This document shows positions 25,126 to 35,034 of a stretch of 64,000 nucleotides of DNA, in pieces. Position numbers and translations under genes: made by a program. The stretch comes from Thioclava sp. SK-1 (GTDB lineage: Bacteria; Pseudomonadota; Alphaproteobacteria; Rhodobacterales; Rhodobacteraceae). The stretch lies in contig NZ_MDHA01000032.1 in NCBI RefSeq assembly GCF_001705665.1, positions 1-64,000 on the forward strand, in the 5' to 3' direction. Position 1 is the first letter of the stretch. Each line of letters begins with the position of its first letter. Under the pieces are notes generated by a model. The model searched no databases. It had not been told where the DNA came from and saw only the letters and a list, made by a program, of their open reading frames with translations.

Positions 25126-25151
25126 AAAAGGGCCAACCCGAAGGCTGGCCC
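25124..25151 (-). terminator. Terminator of dnaJ (minus strand)
   Basis: On the minus strand GGGCCAGCC and GGTTGGCCC form a nine-base stem with one mismatch and a five-base loop, followed by TTTTTT. It lies 18 bases after the dnaJ stop and directly after the stop of the convergent glxA-type gene. Confidence 0.88.
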
Positions 25152-25168
25152 AATCAAATTTGGCGGTG

Positions 25169-26335
25169 TTACCCGGTCATCCCATCCCAGAAGGTTTTGA
25201 CTTTCTTAAAGAAAGACGCACCTTGCGGATTGTTTTCGGCTTCTATTTTTTCAAACTCGCGCAGGATTTCCTTCTGACGTGTTGTCAGATTGACAGGTGT
25301 CTCGACTGCAAGTTCGATCAGCATATCGCCAACGCTTCCCCCGCGCAGTGCCGGCATGCCTTTGCCGCGCAGACGCATCTGGCGACCAGATTGGCTGCCC
25401 TGCGGGATTTTGACGCGGGATCGCCCGCCGTCAATCGTTGGCACCTCGACTTCACCACCCAAAGAGGCGGTGGCCATAGACACAGGCACACGGCAGAACA
25501 GGCTCATCGAATCGCGTTGGAACAGCTCATGTTCGCGCACTTCGATGAAGATATACAGATCACCCGAAGGACCGCCGCGCAGTCCGGCTTCGCCTTCGCC
25601 CGCCAAACGAATACGGGTGCCGGTTTCGACGCCTGCCGGAATATTAACCGACAAGGTGCGTTCGTTTTCGACCCGCCCCGCGCCACCGCAGGCCCGGCAA
25701 GGGTTCTTAACAACCTGACCTTGGCCACCACAGGTTGGGCATGTGCGCTCTACGGTGAAAAAGCCGTTTTGCGCCCGAACTTTACCCATGCCAGAGCAGG
25801 TTGGACATGTTTGCGGCTCGGCACCGCCTTCTGCGCCCGTCCCGTGGCACGACTCGCAGCTGGAAGAGCCGGGAACAGTGATAGATTTCTGCGCGCCCTT
25901 GAAGGCTTCTTCCAGCGTAACACGCAGGTTGTAGCGCAGATCAGAACCGCGGGTCGCACGCGAACGGCCACCGCCGCCCTGACGCCCACCACCGCCGCCC
26001 ATGAAATCACCGAACAGATCCTCGAACACATCCGAGAATGCCGATCCGAAATCACCATGGCCGCCGCCATAACCGCCCTGGCCGGGACGTTGGCCACCGC
26101 CCATACCACCTTCAAAAGCTGCATGACCATAGCGGTCATAGGCGGCTTTTTTCTCTGGGTCTTTCAGCACTTCATAGGCCGCATTGGCCTCTTTGAACTG
26201 GGCTTCGGCATCTGGATTGTCGGAATTCCGATCCGGATGCAGCTCTTTCGCTTTCGTCCGATAGGCCTTCTTGATCTCCTCGGGCGACGCACCTTTCTTA
26301 GTGCCAAGCACGTCGTAGAAATCACGTTTTGCCAT
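25169..26335 (-). CDS. dnaJ: Chaperone protein DnaJ
   Basis: A 388-residue type I Hsp40 that delivers clients to DnaK and stimulates its ATPase. It has the J-domain with HPD ([10 protein letters not shown]), a Gly-rich region at about 75-125, four zinc-binding repeats ([32 protein letters not shown]) and two C-terminal substrate-binding domains. The length is normal. It lies downstream of dnaK with a strong terminator between them, so a separate or read-through transcript is expected. Confidence 0.98.
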   Translation of the reverse strand: MAKRDFYDVLGTKKGASPEEIKKAYRTKAKELHPDRNSDNPDAEAQFKEANAAYEVLKDPEKKAAYDRYGHAAFEGGMGGGQRPGQGGYGGGHGDFGSAFSDVFEDLFGDFMGGGGGRQGGGGRSRATRGSDLRYNLRVTLEEAFKGAQKSITVPGSSSCESCHGTGAEGGAEPQTCPTCSGMGKVRAQNGFFTVERTCPTCGGQGQVVKNPCRACGGAGRVENERTLSVNIPAGVETGTRIRLAGEGEAGLRGGPSGDLYIFIEVREHELFQRDSMSLFCRVPVSMATASLGGEVEVPTIDGGRSRVKIPQGSQSGRQMRLRGKGMPALRGGSVGDMLIELAVETPVNLTTRQKEILREFEKIEAENNPQGASFFKKVKTFWDGMTG

Positions 26336-26362
26336 TCAATTATCCCCTTGAGGGAACAAAGG

Positions 26363-26392
26363 AAAAAGCGGGCCACAGGGGGCCCGCTTTTC
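26363..26392 (-). terminator. Terminator between dnaK and dnaJ
   Basis: AAAAGCGGGCC and GGCCCGCTTTT form a perfect 11-base stem with a six-base loop and A/T flanks on both sides. It is 15 bases downstream of the dnaK stop and 28 upstream of the dnaJ start, so it probably reduces dnaJ expression relative to dnaK. Confidence 0.9.
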
Positions 26393-26406
26393 CTAGTTCC
26401 GGGCGC

Positions 26407-28326
26407 TTACTTGCGCTTGTCTTCGCCGAGATCTTCGAAATCGGCATCAACGATGTCTTCATCGACCGAGTTCGGATCATCTTCGGGATCGGCTTTGTCT
26501 TCGCCCTGACCCGCTTTTTCCTGCTCGGCCTTATAGATGGCTTCGCCAAGGCGCATTGCTGCGTCGGTCAGGTTGGAGATGCCACCTTTGATCTTGGCTG
26601 CATCGTCGGATTTCAACGATTCTTCCAAGGCATTGGCAGCCAGTTCGATCGCCTCGACGGTAGAACCGTCGACCTTATCACCATGATCTTCCAGCGACTT
26701 GCGGGTCGAATGCAGCAAACGCTCGCCTTCGTTGGTGGTTTCCACCAGCTCTTTGCGGGCTTTATCGGCGTCGGCATTTGCCTCGGCGTCTTTGACCATT
26801 TGCTCAATGTCCTCATCGGACAGACCGCCCGACGCCTGGATCGTGATCTTCTGCTCTTTGCCGGTGCCTTTGTCTTTTGCCGACACGGAGACGATACCGT
26901 TGGCATCGATGTCAAAGGTCACTTCGATCTGTGGCATACCGCGCGGTGCGGGCGGAATGTCTTCCAGATTGAACATACCGAGCATTTTATTGTCGGCAGC
27001 CATCTCACGCTCACCTTGGAACACGCGAATCGTTACGGCGTTCTGGTGGTCTTCGGCGGTCGAGAACACCTGCGACTTCTTCGTCGGAATTGTGGTGTTG
27101 CGGTCGATCAAGCGGGTGAACACGCCGCCCAGCGTTTCAATGCCAAGGCTCAGCGGGGTCACGTCCAGCAGAACAACGTCTTTCACGTCGCCTTGCAAAA
27201 CACCTGCCTGAATGGCGGCACCAAGGGCCACAACCTCATCAGGGTTCACACCTTTGTGCGGCTCTTTGCCAAAGAATTTCGTCACTTCTTCGACGACGCG
27301 CGGCATACGTGTCATACCACCGACCAGAACAACCTCGTCGATTTCCGCTGTGGTCAGGCCCGCGTCTTTCAACGCTTCCTTACAGGGTTTGATCGAGTTC
27401 TTGATCAGCTCGCTGACAAGCTGTTCCAGCTTGGAGCGGGTCAATTTCATGACCATGTGCAACGGCGTTCCGTTCGATCCCATCGAGATGAACGGCTGGT
27501 TGATTTCGGTTTGGTTGGCCGAAGACAATTCGATTTTGGCTTTTTCAGCGGCTTCTTTCAGACGCTGTAGGGCCATTTTGTCTTTGGTCAGGTCAACGCC
27601 GTGTTCTTTTTTGAACTCATCCGCAAGGTAGGTCACGATGCGCATGTCAAAGTCTTCACCGCCAAGGAATGTGTCGCCGTTGGTCGATTTTACTTCGAAC
27701 AGACCGTCGTCGATTTCCAAGATGGTGATATCGAATGTACCGCCACCAAGGTCATAAACCGCGATGGTTTTGGTTTCTTTCTTGTCCAGACCATAGGCCA
27801 GTGCGGCTGCGGTCGGCTCGTTGATGATGCGCAACACTTCCAGACCGGCAATTTTGCCTGCATCTTTGGTGGCCTGACGCTGAGCATCGTTAAAATAGGC
27901 TGGAACCGTGATAACGGCCTGGGTGACTTCTTCGCCCAGATAGGATTCAGCGGTTTCTTTCATCTTTTGCAAAGTGACGGCGGAAACCTGCGCGGGGGAG
28001 TATTTGTCGCCGCGCACTTCAACCCATGCGTCGCCATTGCCACCATCGACGATGGAGTAGGGAACAAGGTTTTTATCCTTTTCCACTTCGGCATCAGTCG
28101 TGCGGCGACCGATCAGACGCTTCACTGCGAAAATCGTGTTGGTCGGGTTGGTAACGGCCTGGCGTTTTGCCGGCTGACCTACCAGACGCTCGTCATCCGT
28201 GTAGGCGACGATGGACGGCGTGGTGCGCGCCCCTTCAGAGTTCTCGATGACCTTAGGCTGCGCCCCGTCCATGATGGCGACGCAGGAGTTGGTGGTCCCG
28301 AGGTCAATCCCGATGACTTTACCCAT
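26407..28326 (-). CDS. dnaK: Chaperone protein DnaK (Hsp70)
   Basis: A 639-residue Hsp70 with the nucleotide-binding motif [16 protein letters not shown], the phosphate-2 motif [14 protein letters not shown], the adenosine motif [13 protein letters not shown], the linker [14 protein letters not shown] and an acidic C-terminal tail ending [11 protein letters not shown]. The start is MGKVIGID at 28326; the open frame extends upstream only through non-conserved sequence. A sigma-32-like promoter lies about 130 bases upstream. It precedes dnaJ, the usual alphaproteobacterial order. Confidence 0.99.
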   Translation of the reverse strand: MGKVIGIDLGTTNSCVAIMDGAQPKVIENSEGARTTPSIVAYTDDERLVGQPAKRQAVTNPTNTIFAVKRLIGRRTTDAEVEKDKNLVPYSIVDGGNGDAWVEVRGDKYSPAQVSAVTLQKMKETAESYLGEEVTQAVITVPAYFNDAQRQATKDAGKIAGLEVLRIINEPTAAALAYGLDKKETKTIAVYDLGGGTFDITILEIDDGLFEVKSTNGDTFLGGEDFDMRIVTYLADEFKKEHGVDLTKDKMALQRLKEAAEKAKIELSSANQTEINQPFISMGSNGTPLHMVMKLTRSKLEQLVSELIKNSIKPCKEALKDAGLTTAEIDEVVLVGGMTRMPRVVEEVTKFFGKEPHKGVNPDEVVALGAAIQAGVLQGDVKDVVLLDVTPLSLGIETLGGVFTRLIDRNTTIPTKKSQVFSTAEDHQNAVTIRVFQGEREMAADNKMLGMFNLEDIPPAPRGMPQIEVTFDIDANGIVSVSAKDKGTGKEQKITIQASGGLSDEDIEQMVKDAEANADADKARKELVETTNEGERLLHSTRKSLEDHGDKVDGSTVEAIELAANALEESLKSDDAAKIKGGISNLTDAAMRLGEAIYKAEQEKAGQGEDKADPEDDPNSVDEDIVDADFEDLGEDKRK

Positions 28327-28453
28327 ATCAGTACCTCTTCTTTGGCGATGGTCGGGGTCGGGTCCGCAACTTTGGCCCCCGTCCCCCATCCCGTTGGGTG
28401 GTAGTTAAAACAATGTTTGGCACGGGACGGACCCGCAACCGGTTCGGAAGGGT

Positions 28454-28482
28454 ATATAAGGAGCGAGTTTTGGCGCTGCAAG
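28454..28482 (-). promoter_or_regulatory. Sigma-32 (RpoH)-like promoter of dnaK
   Basis: On the minus strand CTTG (28482-28479), an 18-base spacer and CTTATAT (28460-28454) match the alphaproteobacterial heat-shock promoter pattern CTTG-N17/18-CYTATNT. Transcription would begin near 28447 and leave a leader of about 120 bases before dnaK. The -35 element lies only 30 bases from the start of the divergent alkB-like gene. Confidence 0.7.
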
Positions 28483-28511
28483 AACCCGGACCAGTAAGAA
28501 AGGACAAGAAA

Positions 28512-29147
28512 ATGATGGATTCTTCCGATCTGCCGAAAAACAGGCATTTGGCGGTAACGATTCGCGGCTTTGAGCACTATTCGGGCTGGCTGACGGCGGG
28601 GGAACAATACGCGATGGTCGCGGATTTGCGCAAAATTGTGGCGCAGGCTCCGTTGATGTCGCCGGTCACCGCGTCGGGAAAGCCGATGTCCGTGCGGATG
28701 ACATCGGCCGGATCGTTGGGGTGGGTCAGCGATCGCTCGGGCTATCGCTACAGCCCGCGGCACCCGTCGGGCATGGGCTGGCCGGCGATTCCACGCAGCA
28801 TTTTGGCGGTGTGGGAGGCGGTCGCGCCCGGCGCTCGGGCACCTGAAAGCTGCCTGGTGAATTTCTATGGACCTGAGGCAAAAATGGGCATGCATCAGGA
28901 CCGAGACGAGACGGATTTCACTCAACCGGTCGTGTCGATCTCGTTGGGGGATGACGGACGGTTTCGTATTGGAAATGCCACGCGCGGGGGCGCAACCGAA
29001 ACGCTGTGGTTGCGTTCAGGGGATGTGATGGTGATGGGTGGGGCAGCGCGGCTGTATTATCATGGCGTGGACCGGATTGCGCCTGATACGTCCCTGCTGT
29101 TGCCCAAAGGCGGGCGCATTAATATCACCTTGCGCGTGGTGACATGA
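28512..29147 (+). CDS. alkB: AlkB-type DNA/RNA oxidative dealkylase
   Basis: A 211-residue Fe(II)/2-oxoglutarate dioxygenase that removes methyl groups such as 1-methyladenine from nucleic acids. Iron ligands are H and D in MGMHQDRDETD and the distal His in YYHGVDRI; the 2-oxoglutarate Arg is in INITLRVV. WPAIPRSI and NFYGPEAKMG are family motifs. Starts at 28512 or 28515 are both possible. An in-frame ATG at 28398 would run through the dnaK promoter region and is rejected. It is divergent from dnaK and ends 8 bases before the convergent alkane-monooxygenase-like gene. Confidence 0.92.
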   Translation: MMDSSDLPKNRHLAVTIRGFEHYSGWLTAGEQYAMVADLRKIVAQAPLMSPVTASGKPMSVRMTSAGSLGWVSDRSGYRYSPRHPSGMGWPAIPRSILAVWEAVAPGARAPESCLVNFYGPEAKMGMHQDRDETDFTQPVVSISLGDDGRFRIGNATRGGATETLWLRSGDVMVMGGAARLYYHGVDRIAPDTSLLLPKGGRINITLRVVT

Positions 29148-29155
29148 TCGTTGGG

Positions 29156-30313
29156 TTACAGCGCGTTTTTGGGCATAGGGTTCAGCCCCTTGTTATAGGC
29201 GGTCCAATCCGTGATGCCGGGATAATGCTGTTTGCGCCAGGCACGCACACGCGGGTTCATCCGGCGGCGCCACAGCGGCGGGATCATCGCCAGCGTGGTC
29301 ATTGCCGGATAGCCAAGGGGCAGTTGCGGTGCCTCTTGCGAGCTGTAGGTTTGTAGCAGCGGAAAGCGGCGATCAGGTTTATAATGATGGTCTGAATGGC
29401 GTTGTAGATTGATCAGCAACCAGTTTGATGCCGTTTGATCGCTGTTCCAGCTGTGATGGGGTTTGACATGCTCATATCGGCCATTGCCCATGTATTCGCG
29501 CGTCAGCCCGTAATGCTCAACATAGTTCGTCAGCTCTAGTTGCCAGATCGCAACAAAGGCTTGGGCTGCGAAGATCATAACGCCCAACCAGCCGCCGATA
29601 ATCGCCGCCAGAGCAACCGCCACCAATTGCAGCGCGCCATAGCGCCAGAACGGGTTGCTTTGGTGAAAGGCTGGGCGGCCAGCGCGGGCCAGCTTGCGCC
29701 GCTCTGCCCTCCAGGCCGAGGTCAAACCATCGCGCAAAACGCGGAAAAAGAACCGGTGGAAGCCTTCGTTATATCGTGCCGATACGGCATCGCGCGGGGT
29801 GGCAACCCAAAGATGATGCACCAAAAGATGCTCGGTGCGGAAATGCCCATACATCACAGAGGCCAGCAAAAGATCCCCAAGCCAGCGTTCCACCAACGGC
29901 TTTTGGTGCAGCAGCTCGTGGGCGTAGACCATGCCGATCGTGCCGGAAATCACCCCGACCCCAAAAACAAGGCCGGCGATTTCCCATCCGCTTAGATGGT
30001 CCGTGCGTGTTACCCAATAGATCGTGCCATAGATCACACAGGCCTGTAACGGGAACCAGATTAGGGTCACGGCCCGGTACCAAAACAAACTACTATCGGG
30101 GGTTTGTGGGTCGGGCTGTTGCAAATTTCGGCCCAGGATTTTGTCCAAAAACGTGATCAGCCACCACGCGTAAAAAGGCAGCAAAATCAATGTCCAGCCG
30201 CCATAGACTGCTTCAATCGCGGCAAGGGGCAACGTAAGCACAGAGAGCCAAAACGGCAGGGCGCGGACGGGGCTGATATTCGTGGCTGGGGCGGACATGG
30301 GCGGCTCTTTCAT
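29156..30313 (-). CDS. Alkane 1-monooxygenase-like membrane di-iron enzyme
   Basis: A protein of about 385 residues in the membrane fatty-acid-desaturase/alkane hydroxylase family. The eight-histidine di-iron signature is complete: AHELLHQ, RTEHLLVHHLW and LQRHSDHHYKP, and the alkane hydroxylase box NYVEHYGL is present, which favours terminal alkane oxidation over desaturation. About six membrane segments are visible. No rubredoxin or rubredoxin reductase gene is near, so electrons must come from elsewhere. Start at 30313 (MKEPPM) or 30298 (MSAPATN) is undecided. It is 52 bases downstream of mutY. Confidence 0.88.
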   Translation of the reverse strand: MKEPPMSAPATNISPVRALPFWLSVLTLPLAAIEAVYGGWTLILLPFYAWWLITFLDKILGRNLQQPDPQTPDSSLFWYRAVTLIWFPLQACVIYGTIYWVTRTDHLSGWEIAGLVFGVGVISGTIGMVYAHELLHQKPLVERWLGDLLLASVMYGHFRTEHLLVHHLWVATPRDAVSARYNEGFHRFFFRVLRDGLTSAWRAERRKLARAGRPAFHQSNPFWRYGALQLVAVALAAIIGGWLGVMIFAAQAFVAIWQLELTNYVEHYGLTREYMGNGRYEHVKPHHSWNSDQTASNWLLINLQRHSDHHYKPDRRFPLLQTYSSQEAPQLPLGYPAMTTLAMIPPLWRRRMNPRVRAWRKQHYPGITDWTAYNKGLNPMPKNAL

Positions 30314-30365
30314 ACGGGTTATGCCACCATAGCCCAAGCGGCGTGCAGTGCAATCGGTGCGCAAA

Positions 30366-31421
30366 TCAGGTGTCGTTGGTCAATTCGCAGATGCCCGGCT
30401 GTGCGCCGTCCCAGACCTTGCGCATCACTGTGGGCAAAGAGGCAGGGTTGAACTGTGCCGCAGGTGTCAGTGCAGGTTCTGTAGGGATCTGCGCAACCAT
30501 CACCGTTAAAATCAGGTGAAAATGGGTGAATGTGTGCCGCACTTCGCCGCTAACCGTCCAATCGGCAGTCCGGGGCGGCACCGGGTCAGGGTCTGCCCCC
30601 CAATCCGAGCCGGGAAACCCCAGTGTGCCGCCCAAAAGACCTTTGTCGGGGCGGCGTTCCAGCAAAATTGCGCCATCCGATGCGCGCCCGACATAGGCAA
30701 AGCCATGGCGTGTCGGCTTGGGTTGTTTCGGTGTTTTTTTCGGCAACTCGGCCGCGATTCCTTGGGCAAATCCCGCACAATCAGGGCGCAGCGGGCAAAT
30801 GCCGCAGGCCGGGTTGCGCGGGGTGCAAATCGTCGCGCCCAAATCCATCATTGCCTGTGCATAATCGCCGGGCCGTTCGCGCGGCGTGACTGTGGCGGCC
30901 AGTTGCGCAATGCGGGGCCGCGATCCGGGCAACGGATCAGTCAGCGCGAACAGGCGCGAAATCACCCGCTCCACATTGCCATCAACCACTGTGGCGGGTT
31001 CGTCAAAAGCAATGGATGCGACTGCCGCCGCAGTATAGGGGCCGATTCCCGGCAATGTCAGTAGCTTGGCCGCCGTGTTGGGAAAGTGCCCAGTATACTG
31101 ATCCGCGACAACCCGCGCACATTTCAGCAAATTACGTGCCCGCGCGTAATAACCAAGCCCGGCCCACGCGGCCATAACATCCCCATCATCGGCGGCGGCC
31201 AGATCAGAAACTGTAGGCCAAGCCTGTGTAAAGGTCCGAAAATAACTGCGCACAGCGGCAACGGTGGTTTGCTGCAACATTACTTCGGACAGCCACACCC
31301 GATAGGGATCAGGACGCACACCCGCCGCGCGGTCGGCAGGCGAAACCCGCCAGGGCAAAATCCGCGCATGGTGGTCGTACCAGTGCAAAATATCGGCGCT
31401 TATCGCAGTGTCGTCACGCAA
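30366..31421 (-). CDS. mutY: A/G-specific adenine glycosylase MutY
   Basis: A 351-residue base-excision enzyme that removes adenine mispaired with 8-oxoguanine. Visible elements are the catalytic Glu (VWLSEVMLQQT, E46), helix-hairpin-helix LPGIGPYTAAAV, catalytic Asp147 in VVDGNVERV, the iron-sulfur loop C-x6-C-x2-C-x5-C in CTPRNPACGICPLRPDC and a C-terminal NUDIX-like domain recognising 8-oxoG. Length is typical. The gene is divergent from the DciA-like gene. Confidence 0.96.
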   Translation of the reverse strand: MRDDTAISADILHWYDHHARILPWRVSPADRAAGVRPDPYRVWLSEVMLQQTTVAAVRSYFRTFTQAWPTVSDLAAADDGDVMAAWAGLGYYARARNLLKCARVVADQYTGHFPNTAAKLLTLPGIGPYTAAAVASIAFDEPATVVDGNVERVISRLFALTDPLPGSRPRIAQLAATVTPRERPGDYAQAMMDLGATICTPRNPACGICPLRPDCAGFAQGIAAELPKKTPKQPKPTRHGFAYVGRASDGAILLERRPDKGLLGGTLGFPGSDWGADPDPVPPRTADWTVSGEVRHTFTHFHLILTVMVAQIPTEPALTPAAQFNPASLPTVMRKVWDGAQPGICELTNDT

Positions 31422-31522
31422 TATTTATGACCTCCATCTTGCTTTAAGGCTCCATATTCGTGGAACTGCTGGTATTGCGACGGTGAATGCCTAAGTTAGT
31501 GCCTAGCATTTGGAAAGACAGT

Positions 31523-32083
31523 ATGGCCGCGAAAACGGGTAAAAAAGCCACATTCAAACCGGGTCCGTCAAAGCGACGGATGCGCGGTTTTGAACCGGCC
31601 TCTGGGCTGCTGAAGGACCGTATCCGCAATGTCGGAGAGGCCCGTGGTTTCGCCGTGTCGCGCCTGTTGACCCATTGGGCCGAGGTCGTGGGGCCAGAGA
31701 TTGCAGCACAAACCCGCCCGGTCAAAATCGGCTATGCCAAAGGTGGGTTCGGGGCGACCTTGACCGTGCTGACACTGGGCGCATCTGGCCCGATGATGCA
31801 GATGCAGATCCCAAAGATGCGCGATAAGGTCAACGCCTGCTATGGCTATAATGCGATCTCACGCATCGTGTTAACCCAAACCGCGCCCACAGGGTTCGCC
31901 GATGGCCAGGCCGAATTTCTTACGCCACCCAAAGTAGCCCAAGCGCCATCACCCGAAATTCAGGCGCAAGCGCAAAAAACAGCAGAGCAGATCGGGGACC
32001 CCGGTTTGAAAGCTGCGTTGGAAATGCTTGCACAAAATGTTCTTACCAAGTCCGCGAAACGGGCTGAGCAGAAGAAAGGTTAA
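31523..32083 (+). CDS. DciA-like protein (DUF721)
   Basis: A basic protein of 186 residues. The N-terminal half matches the DUF721/DciA fold (SRLLTHWAEVVGPEIAAQTR followed by the strand LTVLTLGASGPMMQMQIPKM and KVNACYGYNAISRIVL). DciA proteins help load the replicative helicase DnaB in bacteria lacking DnaC. The start at 31523 has GGAAAG 8 bases upstream; an in-frame ATG at 31487 is less well placed. It is followed after 3 bases by the DsbA-like gene, so both are co-transcribed. Confidence 0.8.
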   Translation: MAAKTGKKATFKPGPSKRRMRGFEPASGLLKDRIRNVGEARGFAVSRLLTHWAEVVGPEIAAQTRPVKIGYAKGGFGATLTVLTLGASGPMMQMQIPKMRDKVNACYGYNAISRIVLTQTAPTGFADGQAEFLTPPKVAQAPSPEIQAQAQKTAEQIGDPGLKAALEMLAQNVLTKSAKRAEQKKG

Positions 32084-32086
32084 GTT

Positions 32087-32749
32087 ATGAACCGTCGTTC
32101 CTTCCTCCTTGGGGTGTCAGGGGCTGCCATTGTAGCCGTAACCGGTGGCTGGATTGCCTCCCGTCAAAGCGGTGTCGAAACGGGGTTTGTAACTCCTGCA
32201 GCAGCGCAAGATGCAGGGGTTGAACCGCTACCCGATATCATTCAGGGTGATGAAAATGCCCCGGTCACATTGATCGAATACGCCTCTTACACCTGTCCGC
32301 ATTGCGCCAACTGGCACAAGACGATCTATCCGACGCTGAAGTCAGAGTATATCGACACCGGCAAAGTCAAATTCATCCACCGCGAAGTTTATTTCGATAA
32401 ATTTGGTCTGTGGGCAGGCATGATCGCGCAATGTGGCGGTGACATGAAATATTACGCCGTAGGCGGCATGATCTATGATGAACAGAAATCATGGATTGGT
32501 GACGGGCAGCAGGCAACCATTGCCGAAAATCTGCGGAAGCTGGGCCGCAAGGCCGGGTTCTCGGATGAACAACTGGAAACCTGCCTGAATGATCAGGAAC
32601 GCGCCAAACGTATGGTTGCGACCTTCCAGAAAAACGCCAGTGCGGATGAGGTGGACTCGACTCCGACCTTGGTCATCGACGGTAAGAAATATTCCAACAT
32701 GCCGTGGGATGAGCTGAAAGCCGTTCTGGATGAGCAATTGGCCGGCTAG
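32087..32749 (+). CDS. DsbA-family thiol-disulfide oxidoreductase with Tat-type signal
   Basis: A 220-residue exported thioredoxin-fold protein. The N-terminus NRRSFLLGVSGAAIVAVTGG has a twin-arginine signal. The active site is CPHC in YASYTCPHCANWH, as in DsbA, and the cis-proline loop is in VDSTPTLVIDGK. It should oxidise cysteines or support folding of periplasmic proteins. Use of Tat rather than Sec for a DsbA-like protein is seen in several Rhodobacteraceae. A strong terminator follows. Confidence 0.88.
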   Translation: MNRRSFLLGVSGAAIVAVTGGWIASRQSGVETGFVTPAAAQDAGVEPLPDIIQGDENAPVTLIEYASYTCPHCANWHKTIYPTLKSEYIDTGKVKFIHREVYFDKFGLWAGMIAQCGGDMKYYAVGGMIYDEQKSWIGDGQQATIAENLRKLGRKAGFSDEQLETCLNDQERAKRMVATFQKNASADEVDSTPTLVIDGKKYSNMPWDELKAVLDEQLAG

Positions 32750-32785
32750 TGCCAAGGCCCGCGGGCTGTGTCGCAGATCAGCAAT

Positions 32786-32818
32786 GGCCGGGTGCATCGT
32801 CGCCCGGCCGTTTTTTTT
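32786..32818 (+). terminator. Terminator after the DsbA-like gene
   Basis: GGCCGGG and CCCGGCC pair around a ten-base loop and are followed by G and eight T residues. It ends the dciA-dsbA transcript just before the convergent lpxK stop at 32831. Confidence 0.9.
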
Positions 32819-32830
32819 GGTGCCTGGGTG

Positions 32831-33820
32831 TTACATGTTAAGTGCGCTTAACGCGGCCCCCAATGCTGCATAGTCAAGGATCTGTAACCGCACCGGCAGC
32901 GTCACGACATTGGGCCGGAAATCAGCGGGCATGCGCGCAGCATCTTTTTCGGTTGTGACAAGCTGGGCGCCAAGCAGAGTTGCCTCTGATTGCAACCGTT
33001 TCAGCAAGGCAGGGGTGAAAGGTTGGTGATCTTCCAGGGCTTCGGCACGCAAAATATCTGCGCCTAGACCTTTGAGTGTGATGAAAAATTTCTCCGGATG
33101 TCCGATGCCTGCAAAGGCCAAAACGGGTAGGCCAGCCCAATCCATCCCGGTGGGTAACGGTGCCAGCGCGCCTTGCATATGTGGCACGGTGATCTGATCG
33201 GACCATATCGCCGCAAAGCTGTCTTGCGCAGGCGGCGGCCCGATGGACAGCAGCAGATCGGCACGCGAAAGGCCCGCAGGCACAGGTTCGCGCAGCGGTC
33301 CGGCGGGCATGCATCGACCATTGCCAAAGCCCTTCACCGCATCGACGACGATAATTGTCAGATCCTTGTGCAGTGCGGGGTTTTGGTGCCCGTCATCCAG
33401 AACAATCACATCCGCGCCCGCCTGATGTGCGGCAATGGCCCCCTCAGCACGGTTTTTGGCGACCCATGTTGGCGTGAAGGCCGAAATCAGCAATGGTTCA
33501 TCGCCGACCTCATCGGCGCTATGATGGCGTTCATTGACCTGCACCGGGCCAATCAGGCTGCCACCATGACCACGGCTGACCACATGGGGCCTGTGACCCC
33601 GACCGATCAGTTGTTGTACCACGGCGATGACAGTCGGTGTTTTTCCCGTGCCGCCTGCGTTGATATTGCCAATACAGATCACTGGAATCGGAAGATGATG
33701 CCCTGGCGTTGCGATCCGGCGCGCGGTAGCCTGTGCCGTTAATTTCGCCAGCGGTGTCAGCAGCCTTGCGGCCATTGCGGGGCGTGACGGGGGGGTAAAC
33801 CAGAACTGTGGGGGGCGCAT
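32831..33820 (-). CDS. lpxK: Tetraacyldisaccharide 4'-kinase LpxK
   Basis: A 329-residue membrane-associated kinase that phosphorylates the lipid A disaccharide at the 4' position. It has an N-terminal hydrophobic helix region, the P-loop [18 protein letters not shown] and the family stretch [17 protein letters not shown]. The start overlaps the stop of the upstream Kdo-transferase-like gene by one base (TGATG type), indicating coupled translation in a lipid A unit. Confidence 0.94.
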   Translation of the reverse strand: MRPPQFWFTPPSRPAMAARLLTPLAKLTAQATARRIATPGHHLPIPVICIGNINAGGTGKTPTVIAVVQQLIGRGHRPHVVSRGHGGSLIGPVQVNERHHSADEVGDEPLLISAFTPTWVAKNRAEGAIAAHQAGADVIVLDDGHQNPALHKDLTIIVVDAVKGFGNGRCMPAGPLREPVPAGLSRADLLLSIGPPPAQDSFAAIWSDQITVPHMQGALAPLPTGMDWAGLPVLAFAGIGHPEKFFITLKGLGADILRAEALEDHQPFTPALLKRLQSEATLLGAQLVTTEKDAARMPADFRPNVVTLPVRLQILDYAALGAALSALNM

Positions 33821-35022
33821 CAGCGGACCTTTTCATCATTGGACAGGGCGGCCATGATCGTAGACGTTGCCAGCTCTGTCGCGCCCGCCCCTTCAGAACA
33901 GACGGCCCAGGCATTATGGGCCAAAAGCGCAGATTTTTGCGGCGAAATCAAATCAGCAACGGCATCACCCAATGTGTCTTGTAAGACGATACGGCGGGTC
34001 GCATGCGCCTTGTCCAGCCTGCGATAGTCTTCTGTAAACGGTGCGGCGGTGGGCCCGTGCAAAATCGCAGAGCCCAGTCCCGCCGGCTCTAACGGGGAGC
34101 GGGAATAGGGCGTGGGCGCACTTAGGGTTCCGCCCATATAGGTGATTGGTGCCAAGCGATACCACAGGCCAAATTCATCGGGGTCATCGGCGATGAAGAT
34201 CTGTGTCTCTTCCTCTGGCTCACCTTCCAATGTGCGCCGGCTGACACGCCATCCTTTGGAGGACAGACGCTTTTGCAATGCCGCGCCTGACATCTCATCC
34301 GCCGGGGCAAGCATCAGCAACAGCCTGTGGGCATGGCGCAGCGCATGGGTATGCGCGTTCAGAACAGCGTCTACCTCGGCGTCGGGCACTGCGGCGGCAA
34401 GCCAGATCTGGCGGTTGCGCAAATTGGCCGACATTGCTGCGCGTTCACGTTCAGAACATTTCAGCGGATTGGCGGAATCACAGATCGCACCGCTACTGCC
34501 AATACGATTGGGCGCAGCCCCCATTTGCACCAATTTCCGTGCGTCCGAATCACTGCGTGCAAGGATCCGATGCATCCGCCGAAGCAGCGATTTTGAATGT
34601 GGCGGCCGGGTGCCCTGCGCGACGGCGGCATCAATCAATACAAGTGGGATATGTTGCGCAGAGGCCTGGGTGATCAGGGCGGGCGGAAGATCCATTCCGA
34701 TCAGCAAGATCAAATCAGGCTGCCACGCCGCCAGAACGGATTTTGTCTGCGCTGCTGTCGCGTCAGGATGGGCGCATAACGTGGCCCCATCGGGCAGTGG
34801 AAAGCTGGGCGGAAGGCCCGTCGCAAGGGTCAATATGATGGAAATATCGGGTTCGTGATCCAGCAAACGGTCGATCAGCAACCGTGCGACATCGGGATCA
34901 GACTGTGTGGACACACGCAACCACAGCCTGCGACCCGAGGTCACAGGCTGGATCGGCGGCTGATCCCCCGACCGGGGTTGCAGCGCCGAAAGTTTAAGAT
35001 GCAACCAAAGTGGTAGCGGCAT
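33820..35022 (-). CDS. Divergent Kdo-transferase-like glycosyltransferase (WaaA family)
   Basis: A 400-residue protein in the position of waaA/kdtA beside lpxK. The C-terminal half keeps the glycosyltransferase-B pattern ([39 protein letters not shown] and [14 protein letters not shown]). The N-terminal half departs from true WaaA: the acceptor-side SVGE motif with its catalytic Glu is RVSTQSD here (residues 36-42), and the usual ETELWPN is IGMDLPP (108-114). Either it is a non-canonical transferase or it has lost activity. DUF4170 precedes it by 12 bases. Confidence 0.72.
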   Translation of the reverse strand: MPLPLWLHLKLSALQPRSGDQPPIQPVTSGRRLWLRVSTQSDPDVARLLIDRLLDHEPDISIILTLATGLPPSFPLPDGATLCAHPDATAAQTKSVLAAWQPDLILLIGMDLPPALITQASAQHIPLVLIDAAVAQGTRPPHSKSLLRRMHRILARSDSDARKLVQMGAAPNRIGSSGAICDSANPLKCSERERAAMSANLRNRQIWLAAAVPDAEVDAVLNAHTHALRHAHRLLLMLAPADEMSGAALQKRLSSKGWRVSRRTLEGEPEEETQIFIADDPDEFGLWYRLAPITYMGGTLSAPTPYSRSPLEPAGLGSAILHGPTAAPFTEDYRRLDKAHATRRIVLQDTLGDAVADLISPQKSALLAHNAWAVCSEGAGATELATSTIMAALSNDEKVR

Positions 35023-35034
35023 CGTTAGGCGCGA

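Noticed and set aside
25094-26509. Long open frame on the plus strand opposite dnaJ
   Set aside because: It is the antisense shadow of dnaJ; repetitive His/Arg/Ala-rich composition and no recognisable domain, while dnaJ on the other strand is certain.
26329-27570. Long open frame on the plus strand opposite dnaK
   Set aside because: Antisense shadow of a high-G+C, strongly biased gene; no domain.
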